Below, in pieces: positions 11,978 to 23,133 of a DNA stretch of 64,000 nucleotides. The DNA comes from Forficula auricularia (Eukaryota > Arthropoda > Insecta > Dermaptera > Forficulidae): positions 1 to 64,000 of the forward strand of contig JALMQS010000873.1 in assembly GCA_024734495.1 (NCBI GenBank), given 5' to 3'. Position 1 is the first letter of the stretch, and the number at the start of each line of letters is the position of its first letter. Under the pieces are notes generated by a model. It ran no database searches, was not told the DNA's origin, and saw only the letters and a program-made list of their open reading frames with translations. The translations under genes were made by a program, and so were the position numbers.

Positions 11978-12160
11978 TGTAGCGTGGCGGGCCTCTTGCT
12001 GGCCGAACCTATCCCTCCTGACCCCCTCGTCTCCAATCACTTTTCACCCCATCAAACCTATCTCCACCCCCTCCCCTACTCTATCCTCCTCTTCTTCAAT
12101 CATTCACCACACCACCAACCTTCTCCTCTCGTCTGTGGTAGAATTAAAAAAACTGTTTTT
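11978..12160 (-). mobile_element. decayed Helitron tail
   Basis: TGGCGGGCCTCTTGCTGGCC matches the GC-rich tail at 12765-12785 (GGCGGCCCTCTTGCTAGCC). It is followed by a C-rich, A/C-only stretch (12010-12125) like that at 12800-12960. This suggests a degenerate minus-strand copy of the 12748-13403 Helitron. The 3' CTAG is lost. Confidence 0.45.
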
Positions 12161-12747
12161 TAGTCATTTGAAAAAGATACCTACCTATATCCCAAATACG
12201 AACTTAAAAAACATAGGAGATACGAAGTCTTTTAGTGTTTAAGAACACAAAATCAAAAATCACCCATTTTTCTGTTCAAGGGTCAAATTTTGAAAAAATA
12301 AAAAATGCTTTTGAGATCATTCAACGATAAACCTAAATACCAAAATTGAATGCTAAATTTTAAAAAGCCCAAACTATAGAGCACTTTGAAAATTTCAAAA
12401 AATGTACACCAAAATACCCTTATCTCACTTTCAGAGGCAAATAGAGCAAAATACTCAAATATGTTTTTTATATTTTAATACTTCACCATTCTAAACTAAA
12501 ACCATATCGATATCTATTCTGGTTTAAAAGATCTTGAAAAACTCTGAAAACATATTTTGGGACCCTTTCCCCATTTAAGTTTTGAATTAAAAAAAAACTA
12601 TGTAATTGTTTTAATTAAAGTCAGTCAAAAACGTTTAATCTCAGGGCTATACAATTTAAAACTTTCGATAGTTATTTGCCTAAGATACATATGGTATTAC
12701 AGTAAGAATTTCTTTCAAATCAATTGGAAGCACCGTTTTATTTACAA
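12161..12747. other. no gene seen; AT-rich
   Basis: No coding or repeat structure was identified apart from poly-A/T runs. Confidence 0.4.
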
Positions 12748-13403
12748 CTAGCTGCAAGGCCCGCCTTCGGCGGCCCTCTTGCTAGCCAGGGGCACGACCC
12801 TGGACCCCCAACCCACGAACCACACCATTATACTCCACTCCCGCCCACCACACCCCACGAACCCCACCCAGCACATCTCACCCCCCGCACCATGCACCCG
12901 TGCCACCCCAGCCCCCGCACCACCCCACTACGCCTCTGAACCCTCACCTGAACCCCCCTCCCCGCAAGAATTTTCATATTTTGACCCTCCCCCTTTTTTT
13001 GGGAGAATTTTTTAAACAAAAGTTGTCAGAAATCACATCCCCTACAACTTTGCTCATAATAAAATTTGCTGTAGGGTTAATAGTTTAGGAGTTATTTGAT
13101 AATTTTCATTCGTGCGCCCCCCCCCCCCCCCCCCAAACCCCTTCTGGGGTAAAAATATCAAAACGTTATATAGCTAAAAACGTAAGTAAGATATCTGATG
13201 TAAATATGAAATTTCATATTAATCCCTTCAGCCGTTTTTACGTGAATCGTGAGCAACTTTTTGGAAACATACAGACAGACATACAGACAGGAATTTTGTT
13301 GACGGTGTTTTCGTTCATAAATTTGCTTGAAACGTGTGCAACCAAAATTTGGCATGATTTGGAGCAATGTATAGACAAAACCTTAATTTTATATATATAT
13401 AGA
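12748..13403 (-). mobile_element. short non-autonomous Helitron with both ends intact
   Basis: Reading the minus strand, the element starts after a host A (13404) with TCTATATATATATAAAATT. It ends with a GC-rich hairpin (GGCCGCC / GGCGGGCC around GAA, near 12756-12775) and CTAG (plus 12748-12751), followed by host T (12747). Insertion between A and T without target duplication is the Helitron rule. At 656 bp it has no coding capacity. The interior has a cytosine-rich stretch (12800-12960), a 16-C run at 13117-13132, and ACAGACAGACATACAGACAG, a simple repeat common in insect Helitrons. Confidence 0.8.
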
Positions 13404-13511
13404 TATTTTTAATTATTTTTTGTCAATTTCTAAAAAACAACTAGAAACATTTATTTTTAATACAAAGTTCAATTTAGGCAAAGACGAAAAGATTATTTTT
13501 ATTATAGACAA

Positions 13512-13620
13512 AAGGATCAGCCGGGCCTCGAACCCGGGATCTGCTTCTTTCTCAAACACAACTCAAATAAATAAATTTACTTTCAATTTACGCTAATGAC
13601 CTTCGTAGTCGCCGCGTCCT
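13512..13620 (-). repeat. tRNA-like SINE remnant
   Basis: The minus strand carries a perfect T-arm/B box, CCCGGGTTCGAGGCCCGG, followed by CTGATCC and then TTTT. A possible A box (GGTCATTAGCG) lies about 65 bases upstream, too far for a functional tRNA. It is best read as the head of a decayed tRNA-derived SINE. Confidence 0.45.
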
Positions 13621-15029
13621 TAAATTTAAATAAATAATAAACTTTCAATTTAATTATAATACTTGTAATTATTGTATTTTTCTATTAGTTTGTAACTAAA
13701 AATAATGTGCGTTAAACAAAATACGGCGGAATTTTTTTGAATTACCTTAAAGTGAATTTGTGAAGGTTTCGTGGGAGATGGGGGTGTAATCAGAGAATTA
13801 GTAAGTGTGGAATGAAAAGGCCATTTTTCATTTTTAAAATTTATAATTTATTATTTCGATCTTATTTGTTTAGAAGTGATTTGAAAATATATGATTGAAT
13901 AAAATAAAAATAATATTTATTAGAGATTTTTTAAATTATGAAGATTATTTATCTATTGATGGTTTATATAGAACATGAGGTCCATTCTGGCCTTTTGCAC
14001 ATGCTTGTTGATAAGATAATTACGTGTGCTACAACCGGAGGCCAGTAGATATAGGTATAGAAGGCCAATCTCGTCTTTTTCTTGTTTCTTTCTTCTAGAG
14101 TTGTATCCCCAATGTGAGGCCGAAATTATTCAATTTGTCATAAATAAATGATCATCAGGCATCAATTTTGAGACGACGAATAGTATTAAAGAAGGAGAAA
14201 AAATCATTCAATTTCTTCCCTGGAGCCCAGATTTAGATGTTGTTGGAATTAATGCGCATATAATATATATATATATATTATATATAATAGTCCAGATTAA
14301 TTTACAGCAACGCTCACGTAATGTTACCGACAGGGAGCGCTGATGCCGTCGGTATATTTGCGGCAAATTTGAAATAAAATTGTAATTTTAACTCGAATTT
14401 TGAAATGAAAGACTCCAATTGATTTTAAATTAAGAAACATTAAATATATTGATAATTTTCCTCCCCCTCCCCCTCACCACTCAAAAATTAAATATTCAAT
14501 TTGCTTTTCTTTGCTCACAGAAGAAGAAATTAATCAAATCTTATTTGATTTATATTTTATATATTATTTGTTTATTTTTTAATAATTTGCCACTTGTTTA
14601 TAATTTATTAAAAATCTAAATTTTGTTATTCTTATTTTTTTGATTTTTACAAAATTAAACGACTCAATAACGCATGCCCGAGTTTCTCATGGCAATACTG
14701 GAGCAGCCTCTCATACAAACAACATCTTATCTCTTTTAAATATTTGAAGCCTTATATAAATTATCGATCCCAAATTTAAAAAAAATGATATAATATAATT
14801 CTCCTCCTCACACGATCCCACCTATTTAAATAAATCTATTTCCACACAAAAATACCACAATGCTGTAGATTATAGAAAAAAAAATACTTCCAGATTCATA
14901 TCTAGAGCCTCATTTCTGTAGCTGTGTCAGGACGAAAATGAGGCGTAACTTTTAAGAGACTATGTATTTTCGGGAGTTTACAGGTATACATTTGGAGTGT
15001 GGTTTTTTAAGAGGAATAAAATATTTGGA
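13621..15029. other. no gene seen; AT palindrome
   Basis: The region holds an AT-only palindrome at about 14256-14290 and a CCTCCCCCTCCCCCTC stretch near 14460. The open frame at 14962 runs into the GC-rich Helitron-like block that follows and is not a gene. Confidence 0.45.
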
Positions 15030-15095
15030 CCGAGACGCCGCCCGCCAGGGCACCAGCCCGGAGGGCCGAGCTTCGAGGGCGTGCCGAAGGCACGC
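15030..15095 (+). mobile_element. Helitron-like GC-rich tail fragment
   Basis: GACGCCGCCCGCCAGGGCAC and GAGGGCGTGCCGAAGGCACG match the tail of the Helitron ending at 2150. The GGCGTGCC/GGCACGC hairpin is present, but no CTRR end follows. It is probably a truncated copy of that family. Confidence 0.5.
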
Positions 15096-16639
15096 ACGAA
15101 AATCTCATATAAGAATAATGGCTGGATGCCCTCTGCTCGGCAGCAAATTATTTCTTTTTAGTATAATATTTATTTCCAATTCCGATTATTATTATGATGA
15201 AAATAGATCGATTCGATGTTTTTGTAAATATACTTTATATATTCATTCATTTATTTGTATATATGTAAATTAAATAATTATTTTATTATAGATTTATTCG
15301 CACTCTCAGTTAGAACGACCTCTTATAAAAGGGCATATGCGCGAATGGGAATAGACCCATTGCAACCTTTATTATGCAAAATATAAAATTTATTTTTAAT
15401 GGACTTGGGTTAAACTCAAAATTCCTCAATATGTTTTAGAAAAATTGAAGAAATAGTTTTAAATGTCTTTGATTCGAAGTATACAAGAATATTTTTTTAT
15501 TTTAATAAAAATATAAATGTAGTGAAATTTTTTGTCTCAAGTTGTTATACAATCAAAATAAAATCAATAGAAAACAATAATACATATAGCTTGCTTTCTA
15601 TTTTACCTCTTACTTTTGTCTCTTTTCTACTAAAACTATCACGACTTTTATACCCAGCCTTGGTAGCTGAACCTAACATTTAAAAGCATCGACTGGGAAA
15701 ACCCTAAAACGAAAACATTTTAAAAGTTAAATAACAAGACTATTTTATATTCAGAGAGACGCGGAGCGGACAGGATTTAATTAATTAAGGATTATTCATG
15801 CAAGAGATTTTATGGTTGGTAATAAAAATAGATTTTACATTATTTTGTTGAGTTCTAGTCAATCCACTGGTCAACAGAGAGATTGTGCCAATGTATTCGT
15901 TATCGTATCACAACCCTGTCAGACAACCTTGGTCAATAATATCTAAACAATGTGCATACTTTAGTAAAAAGCATGAAACAAAAATAAAAGCATTGCAGTA
16001 AGTCGAGCAGCGACTTTATATGTTCATTAGAATCATATTTCTAGTTTTTTCGTAAGTAATATTTCGAAGAAGAATTATAACCGAGTTCAAAATAAAGTTA
16101 ATAATGCATGTCTTCAGCACTGGTTGCCCATAATAACCGAAACGTCAAAAATGCAATGTAGAATGGTTATTTCTCAAGTATTAGATGAAAATCGAAGGTT
16201 ATTTTTAATTTTATATCGATTCCTTTAGATCTTCAGCAAAGGCAACGGATATGATAACATGCAGTTGCTATGATTATACTTGTAAACTTTCTTCTTGAAT
16301 TTAGTATTTAACTGAGAAAAGCCAATCCATTCTTAGTTTAAACAAGGTTAAATGAGCTATATTAAACCGACAAAATAAATAAATTTTAAAGAATTTAAAA
16401 AAAGCAATTGCTTACTCTAAAGGTCTAAAGTACTTTAAAATGTAATTTTACTATAAATTTTATATAACTTTTTTTGAAGACCTTAATATACTTAAATAGA
16501 ATATTAAATTTGGTCAAAATTGGTTAAGCCATTTTCAAGATATTCAGAAAAAAATAAAAAACTTCTTGAATAAAGTATTAATGTTGTTGGACTGAGGTAT
16601 ACCAAAAACTAATCAGCGCTTGATTTTGTTAAAGTAATG
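15096..16639. other. no gene seen
   Basis: AT-rich sequence with no supported coding, RNA or repeat feature. Confidence 0.4.
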
Positions 16640-16725
16640 CTATATTTTCAATTTCATCGAAATCATACGAGACCTTTTCGAGAAACCGATTATACACAAA
16701 GATGCTAATTAATTATAATAAGATT
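16640..16725 (-). mobile_element. Helitron 5' end fragment (31-kb family)
   Basis: On the minus strand ATTAATTAGCATC, ATAATCGGTTTCTCGAAAA and GATTTCGATGAAAT align in order with the 5' parts of the elements at 31111 and 54780. No matching 3' end was found. Confidence 0.45.
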
Positions 16726-16777
16726 AAGAAATTTTTCTCTTCTAGTCTAAAACAGTTCTGAACATGTATTTGACATC

Positions 16778-16895
16778 CTTAAAATGCTTTAGCTCTAAAG
16801 AAAGAGAAATTATTGTATCCGCGCCCTTTTTAGTCATTTTCCTCGATTAGATTCTAATGAAAGATTCGATCACCCTCACATTATTAATTAACAAC
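16778..16895 (+). repeat. dispersed repeat, second copy of 9887-10005
   Basis: About 115 bp align with 9887-10005 in the same orientation, with shared TTGTATCC, GATTCTAATGAAA and CACATTATTAA. It is non-coding and of unknown type. Confidence 0.55.
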
Positions 16896-18159
16896 AAGAA
16901 AAAGTAAAAACTTTTTTAAACTAGAGATTAAATATTTAGTAATAAATTTTAATATAAATTGTTCATTCGCCTTAAAATTTTAATAAAATTATTCAAAAAA
17001 TCATGTTTTCAGCATTTTTAAAGCACAAGTTCTAAAACTAGAAAACCCAAAACCTAATCAGTTCTCCGCATTATAAATATAAACATTTTAGGTCAAGAAC
17101 GAACTTTTTACAGATTTTCGCTCTTAACTGGGTAAATGAATCCAGACATAGAGACAGAAAAAAATAAACCATAATTGATAATGATTTTTCTCCGCGTTTC
17201 AGACATTTTTCAAAACAATGAGAGAAAAAATTTGTAAATGTTTGTGTGAATTCAATACTAGGCTCATCCGACTTCGCTTGCCTCCCAGAAGTACAGAGTA
17301 AATGAGACAATTTCAAAAAAAAGAGCTGATTAGAAAAAAATCATCCAACCGTTCAAGTTGAATGGCTTTGTACTTTCACATTTATATTCTGTATCATGAA
17401 ATGAGAGCTTGAATCTCAGAGATGAAAAAAGTTAATTTGATTTTGTGACATCTAGGTGGAAGGAATCGATGCCCTTAATGGTTTGAAACCGGATTTAGGA
17501 CATAAAACTGGATATTGTGGTCCCCAGAGGCCAAAAAGTGACAAAAAATCCATTGGTCAGTGCGTACCTATGTACCTACGTATGAACCCCTCCCCTGCGT
17601 TTCGCAACCATACGTTTCAGAGCTACGAAATTCGAAAATTAAGCTCGATGTAGGCTAGGAGTAGGTATAACAAGCTTTTGGTTGAAATCGGAACACCGGA
17701 AGTTGACATTTAGATGAAAGATTTGTGGGTTTTTTCTGATTTTCTCGAAAACGGCACTAACGATTTTTTTTTTTAATTTATCAATTGTCATGAGTTATTA
17801 GTCGTGTATAAATTTTAATCCGATTGAAATAAAGAAAGGGGGTGTAAATTAGGATTGGCGCTATGATTTCAAATAAGTGAAAATGTGAAAGTCGTGTGGT
17901 GACTACACCAGTTGATTTATTATTTATTGTTTATTAGAATTTTTGACGTCCCAGTCACTTAGCCTATAAAATGCTAGTTTTTTCTCAAATTAACAACTTT
18001 TCAATTTAAAAATTGGAAAATTTCACGAAAATATCTCCAAAGGAGTATTTATTTTTGTTGCTATAAAATAATATAAATTCAGCAAGGTAGCTTTGGGTGT
18101 GAACCTTTGATGAAAATTGAATTAGCGAGGTGGATGAAGATGTTAAGTTACCATTTCCA
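16896..18159. other. no gene supported
   Basis: An open frame at 17456-17653 (starting MEGIDALNGLKPDLGHKTGY) lies in slightly GC-richer DNA but has no recognised domain, splice context or codon evidence. The sequence after it (GAAATCGGAACACCGGAAG) looks like old repeat DNA. Confidence 0.35.
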
Positions 18160-18750
18160 GACTAATCCATTTCTAAGAACTCTCAATATATAAGATGGGA
18201 AATAACTGAGAGTGCTTAGACAAGTCATAACTTGCTTATAGCAATAGAATTAGGAGAAATTCAAAATTTTCTTATAGGACAGGCTGATTCATTGTGGAAG
18301 ATGGTCGATTTCCATCTCAGGGACTGTGGAGTTTATGTCACAAGATTTAATTTCTGACTCCTACCCCAACTCACACAAAGCAGTATCCGTTTGGGGCGAT
18401 GGTTTCAAAATATATTTTTAAAAAATCTAATCTAAATTTGAAATATAACCAAAATGATGCCGTATTAGATGAAATTTGCAAAAAAAAAAAACCCATTAAT
18501 TTGAAAGTTTATAATAGTAAAATAAGGACAGGTTGTTATGTGTGACTTTTTTATTTATCAGCTAACGTTTTGTCGACTGAAGAAGTCGGCAAAGTCGACG
18601 AAACGTTGGCTGATAAATAAAAAAGTCACGGATAAAAACTTGTCCTTATTTTCCTATTATAAACTTTCAAATTAGTTTAAAATAAAATTTCAAAAAATGA
18701 AGAGTACTTTTTTGGACAACATCTCCTTGTTGAAAAGTCACCACCAGCCA

Positions 18751-18756
<6 letters not shown>
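18160..18756 (+). repeat. dispersed repeat A, interrupted by a palindromic insertion
   Basis: It matches 33188-33602 along its length, from GACTAATCCATTTCTAAGAA to GCCACTGATA. The 33-kb copy lacks the palindrome at 18498-18673 and so acts as an empty site. The repeat type is unknown; its tail runs into a (TA)n microsatellite. Confidence 0.75.
18498..18673. mobile_element. 176-bp palindromic element with a hammerhead-like core
   Basis: The arms begin AATTTGAAAGTTTATAAT and end with its complement. The centre reads CTGAAGA (18577) + A + a 6-bp stem with an AAA loop + GAAAC (18600). The same sequence forms the terminal arms of the Penelope-like element at 34709-38072, so this looks like a solo or non-autonomous derivative. 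The paired repeat at 33188-33602 shows the uninterrupted target. Confidence 0.7.

Positions 18757-18818
<62 letters not shown>
18756..18818. repeat. (TA)n microsatellite
   Basis: About 30 uninterrupted TA units. Confidence 0.95.
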
Positions 18819-18821
<3 letters not shown>

Positions 18822-19718
18822 ATATAAATAGATTGTATTTGTCATTATACTAAATAAAATTGTATATCTAAACATATAAAAATGAATGTAAATTATCAAT
18901 GTAAATAATAAATGTAAGAATGTATGTAACTTGTACATTATAAGGGGCGAAATGTGCCCTGGGTAAATGTAAATAAATAAAACAATTAGTTTGAATGGCA
19001 GGTGAAAAAAAATTACCAATCGTTGGTATGTTCGAAATCGCACTTGGCCTCTTTTTTGAATAGATTTGTTTCGAGCCTATTACGAGTTCAAAAACGTTTT
19101 CAAGTCAGAATAGGAATCATTTTATATTTCTTAACTCTTGAAAGAAAATCAACTTGTCCTTGTTAATTGTTTAAATAAATAATAACAAATTTTGTGTTCC
19201 CATTGGAAGGGGATGTTGAAGCTGCTAATGAATAATAGTATTAGTACTAGTAATAGGGGCTGGAGAGTTCCGTGGTCCGTGAGAGGTGCAGCCGTCCTCT
19301 CCATCTTTTGTCTTCGGCCTTCCTAGCAGCTTGCTACATTTCGTTACAATGTATGATCAAGGACTCATTGTTTTCTACGCTGGCTGATCCCTATCCATTA
19401 TTCAATCATTGAAACATTTTGTTATTTTAATTCAAACATTCAAAATGTCGACACTTAGTTCCTCTCACTTGTGGTTAAGTGACTCTTGGGCTAAAACAAA
19501 AGAAGTCCGTAGTGGCTTCATGGCTCGGAAGCTGGATACCTTCCCATCTTTCAGCATGTGAAAATACAAATGTAACTGCTGCAACGCCTCATCAAAAATA
19601 CTTGTACTTTTACTTAGCATGGTATTGTTTTCAAAAATTTAAAATACCGGAAAGAAAAAATAAATTGGGAAACCGATCAGCCCCTTTCGCCATTGTTTGT
19701 TTATACTCCAGAAATGTA
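18819..19718. other. no gene supported; unique GC-richer segment
   Basis: The stretch 19240-19600 is GC-richer than its surroundings and matches no other part of the window. It could be conserved non-coding DNA. No splice-consistent exon could be defined. The frame at 19479 runs into a hAT element. Confidence 0.35.
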
Positions 19719-19726
19719 TGTATTGG

Positions 19727-20168
19727 CAGGCCCGGATCGAATAGGTGCGGGGCCCGATTGGATTTTTTTTGCGGGGCCCTCTCTATATATTAAATATTTA
19801 AATAAAATTCAAATTCAGTATATATATATATATATATAGTAGTGCATAATAGTTTACGTGCGTAGTGCAAAATCTCTCTAATATAGGACTATCCCGATTA
19901 AATTCAATACATTTGACATTAACTTTTACGGGTATCAGTTTTCTATATTATAAAGTATATATTATATAATAATAAACACATTAATAAATTTCATCCAGCA
20001 ATGCGAACTTAAAATAAATATATTTTTAATTATTTGAATAATTTATCATTTATCCATTATCGTCAAAAGCAATTTGCTTTAAATTTCGAAAAAAAAATTT
20101 GTTCATTTTGATGGTAACGCGGGGTCCGATTGGGCGCAATCGCTCCAATCGCCCTTTATCCGGCCCTG
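19727..20168. mobile_element. hAT-type MITE, 442 bp
   Basis: The ends are CAGGCCCGGAT and ATCCGGCCCTG. An 8-bp target duplication is almost intact (TGTATTGG at 19719-19726, TGTATTGC at 20169-20176). Subterminal CCCGATTGG and CCAATCGC motifs are inverted. The element is non-coding. Confidence 0.8.
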
Positions 20169-20401
20169 TGTATTGCACTGCTAGATCAAAACTATTATAA
20201 TTCAATAAAATCAAAAATTGAGTTTTTGGTATTTTTGGAAACTAAATTTATATAACGTTGGATCAACAAAACCGCTGGACAAAAGTTTTACTTAAAATTT
20301 AAAAATGTTGTAATTTGAATTAAAAATCTATTATTGTTTATATATATACGCCCTTGTCCCCAGAGCCCCCCTTATTATTAGCCTCTATTATTGTTTATAT
20401 A

Positions 20402-21224
20402 TTCACCCCCTGTCCCCCAGAGCCCCCCCCCCAATCTTAAATGGGAAAGGGGGTCGAGTGAGACATCATTTTTGAAGGGCTTTTTTATTCTCTACATTTT
20501 GGTGTGCCATTTTTTTAAATTTGAGTGCTGCGTTGCCAAGTTAGGCGTCTTTGAATATTTGAATATTGCAAAATTGAATTTTTGTAATTATTTGTGTGAT
20601 ACATTAAACTTATAAATTCTCATTAAAACAGGTTTTGACGGTGGTACGTTGTTTTAATAAATCAATTTTTACAGATAAAGTAGCATCATACCTACTAGAT
20701 TAACGTAAACCACAAACAAATTAGAACGCGTTTTTATTCTTGTACATTTATTTTGCAAATGATTAACAAAACAAAATTGAAAACAACAAAGTCAAAATTG
20801 AAAACACCAAAACTAAATAAACAAAAAAATTTGACTTTGTTGTTTTCAATTTTGTTTTTTTAATCATTTTCAAAATAAATGTAGAAGAATAAAAACGCGT
20901 TCTAATTTGTTGTGGTTTACGTTAATCTAGTAGGTATGATGCTACTTTATCTGTAAAAATTGATTTATTAAAACAACGTACCACCGTCGAAACCTGTTTT
21001 AATGAGAAATTATAAGTTTAATGTATCACACAAATAATTACAAAATTTCAATTTTGCTAATATTCAAAGAGGCCTAACTTGGTAACGCAGTACTCAAATT
21101 TAAAAAAATGGCATAACAAAATGTTGAGAATAAAAAGCCCTTCAAAATGATGTCTCACTCGACACCATTTCCCATTTAAGATTTTTTGGGGTGGTGGCTC
21201 TGGGGCAGGGGAAGCAGGGGTGAA
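20402..21224. repeat. large foldback element, arms about 400 bp
   Basis: The two halves meet near 20813 and are near-complete inverted copies. Examples are ATTAGAACGCGTTTTTATTC against GAATAAAAACGCGTTCTAAT, and GTAGCATCATACC against GGTATGATGCTAC. The ends read TTCACCCC...CCAGAGCC. A partial duplicate of the left end lies at about 20335-20400. No protein is encoded. Confidence 0.85.
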
Positions 21225-21514
21225 GCGGTCGATCTAATTTATACGTCAAAATTCTTCCCCTCGAATACAAATTTGACGTGTCTCAGCGATTTTTAAAATA
21301 ATTTGCCAGTTTAGCGATACTAGGGGTGGAAGTTTTCAAATTGACACACTATATAATCGTCGCAATTGAATTTTGATCCAAGGAGAAAAAGAGACTAAAG
21401 AGTTTGTTTATGTTATTAAATGACTTTTTAGGGCGGAGCCCTAAAAGCCCCCTATCCCTCCAACCCTACAAGCGAGACGCCCGGCAAAAGCCGACGTCGC
21501 AGCTTGTACACTCT
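21225..21514. other. no gene; one strong hairpin
   Basis: A near-perfect hairpin at 21425-21448 (CTTTTTAGGGC, GGA loop, GCCCTAAAAG) is followed by GC-rich sequence (AGCGAGACGCCCGGC). It resembles a Helitron-type tail, but no CTRR end follows. Confidence 0.4.
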
Positions 21515-22068
21515 ATATAACAAATATAAATGTGTATATAATTAATTAATTTGTTAGACACTATAATTTCGAAGGTTTGACCTTCATTATCAGTATCTTC
21601 AATTAGAAATATTTCTTAAATACCTTTAGCTACTCACGGAAAATTATATCGATTTTACTGGTTTATGGCCACATATTAGCATTATGATTAGTCCCCCCCC
21701 CCCACCCCCAATGATTGTCATTTCTAGCTGTTATTCATAGCTGCGCAACAGACCATTTAAGAATTGAATTCTGACAGTTTTGCTGCTTTAGCTTTAGGTA
21801 TTATCGTAGCTTTTCAAATACATGGGAATAACTTTTTCGTCAATTGTGAAAAAATGTTTTTTTTGACTTGATACACTTTAGATATATAGTAGTGTGATAT
21901 ATAAAAGGTCCATGGGTTGGCATTCGATTGTTTTATGACCAAGCAAAGTTCGGCTATTACAACAAAACGAACTTACCTACAACCAATACTGATGATGAAA
22001 GTCAAACCTTCGATACTATAGTCTCTAACTATATATAAATTATATATATACCTACATATTTTATGTGT
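21515..22068. repeat. inverted pair with hammerhead-like motifs
   Basis: The segment 21515-21600 read on the minus strand aligns with 21985-22068 read on the plus strand. Both contain CTGATRA, a hairpin built on GAAGGT...ACCTTC (perfect 6 bp in the left copy), GAWAY and TATAGTSTCTAAC. The right copy has GATAC where the core needs GAAAC. It is probably a Penelope-like terminal repeat pair. Confidence 0.55.
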
Positions 22069-23079
22069 TTATTTACACTAGCAAAGGACAACATTTTCTA
22101 TGTGAAAAAATCAGCTGGTGTGTGCACCACGAAACATTCACTTACAATCCCCAGTTTGAAATCATACTACCAATTTCCCCTTATAAATTACTCCCCCTAA
22201 CGCCTCAACGGTGTTTCAATCAAGTTAAAAAATATTATATATCACAGAGCTTGTGATAGTTGTTAGGCACAGCGATTTTCCCAAAAAAATTTGGAATCGT
22301 GTTTGAAAAAAAAAAACACTCCAACCTCCAAGTAAATAAGGGTACAAGAGGTAAGTCGATTTTTTGGACGAAAAGCTTACCATATCGTTGTTTTGTAATT
22401 TACTGATACTGAGATAAGCTGTGCACACACTCACACGCACAATTTTATAATATGAAGAAATTCTAGATTCTAAAATTTGAAGAAATTCTAAAGCTTAAAA
22501 AAATTATGAATTTGAAGAAATTTGAAATTCTAAATGCCAAAATTTAACGAAATTTTGATGAAGCTCTATCGGCGGGCGGGCGGCAACGTTTTTAGTGAAA
22601 AAGTAACTTAATTTAACTTGAAACATTATAAAAACGTAAATTCTAAAAATTTGAAGAAATTCTGATTAAGTGTGCCCCAAGGGCATTAGGAACGATTTTT
22701 ATTTCAAGGGCTAAATTCTAAAACTCTGAACGAATCGATAAGAGATTGATTCCCAAGAACTTGCCAAAAATGTATTCTTTTATAAATATACTAATATCTG
22801 GCTGGACTGTCAGACAAGAACTGATCCAATAAGTCATGGCTTCTTTTCCTTACATAAAAGCAGGACAAATGGGGAAATGAAGGGGAAAATACTCTAGTTT
22901 TAAAAAGTTCTCAAATTACAAATCTTGCAATTTAATTTTAATATCCTATCAAACAAGCTATTTGGATTTTATCGACATCTTAGAAAAAGGAAGGTTTGAG
23001 CAGTGAAAAACTCACTCTTTTTCATAATTATTTGGTTATTTTTTTTCAACGAACGGTTTGAGATAAGAAACTGAAATTT

Positions 23080-23080
<1 letters not shown>
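22069..23080. other. no gene seen
   Basis: The segment 22450-22720 contains loose repetition of TTGAAGAAATTCTAAA-like words. A (CA)-rich short stretch lies at 22425-22440. There is no coding evidence. A (TA)n run at 23081-23131 leads directly into the next element. Confidence 0.4.

Positions 23081-23130
<50 letters not shown>

Positions 23131-23133
<3 letters not shown>

Noticed and set aside
12724..13088. Proline- and histidine-rich ORFs on both strands
   Set aside because: They arise from the C-rich interior and hairpin of the Helitron at 12748-13403.
18577..18604. Fully canonical hammerhead ribozyme at the palindrome centre
   Set aside because: Core and stem II are present, but no proper stem III with a cleavage triplet follows GAAAC in this copy, so I call it hammerhead-like only.
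18738..19043. Minus-strand ORF of 101 residues
   Set aside because: Its end is translation of a (TA)n microsatellite (YIYIYI) and the rest is repeat-A tail.
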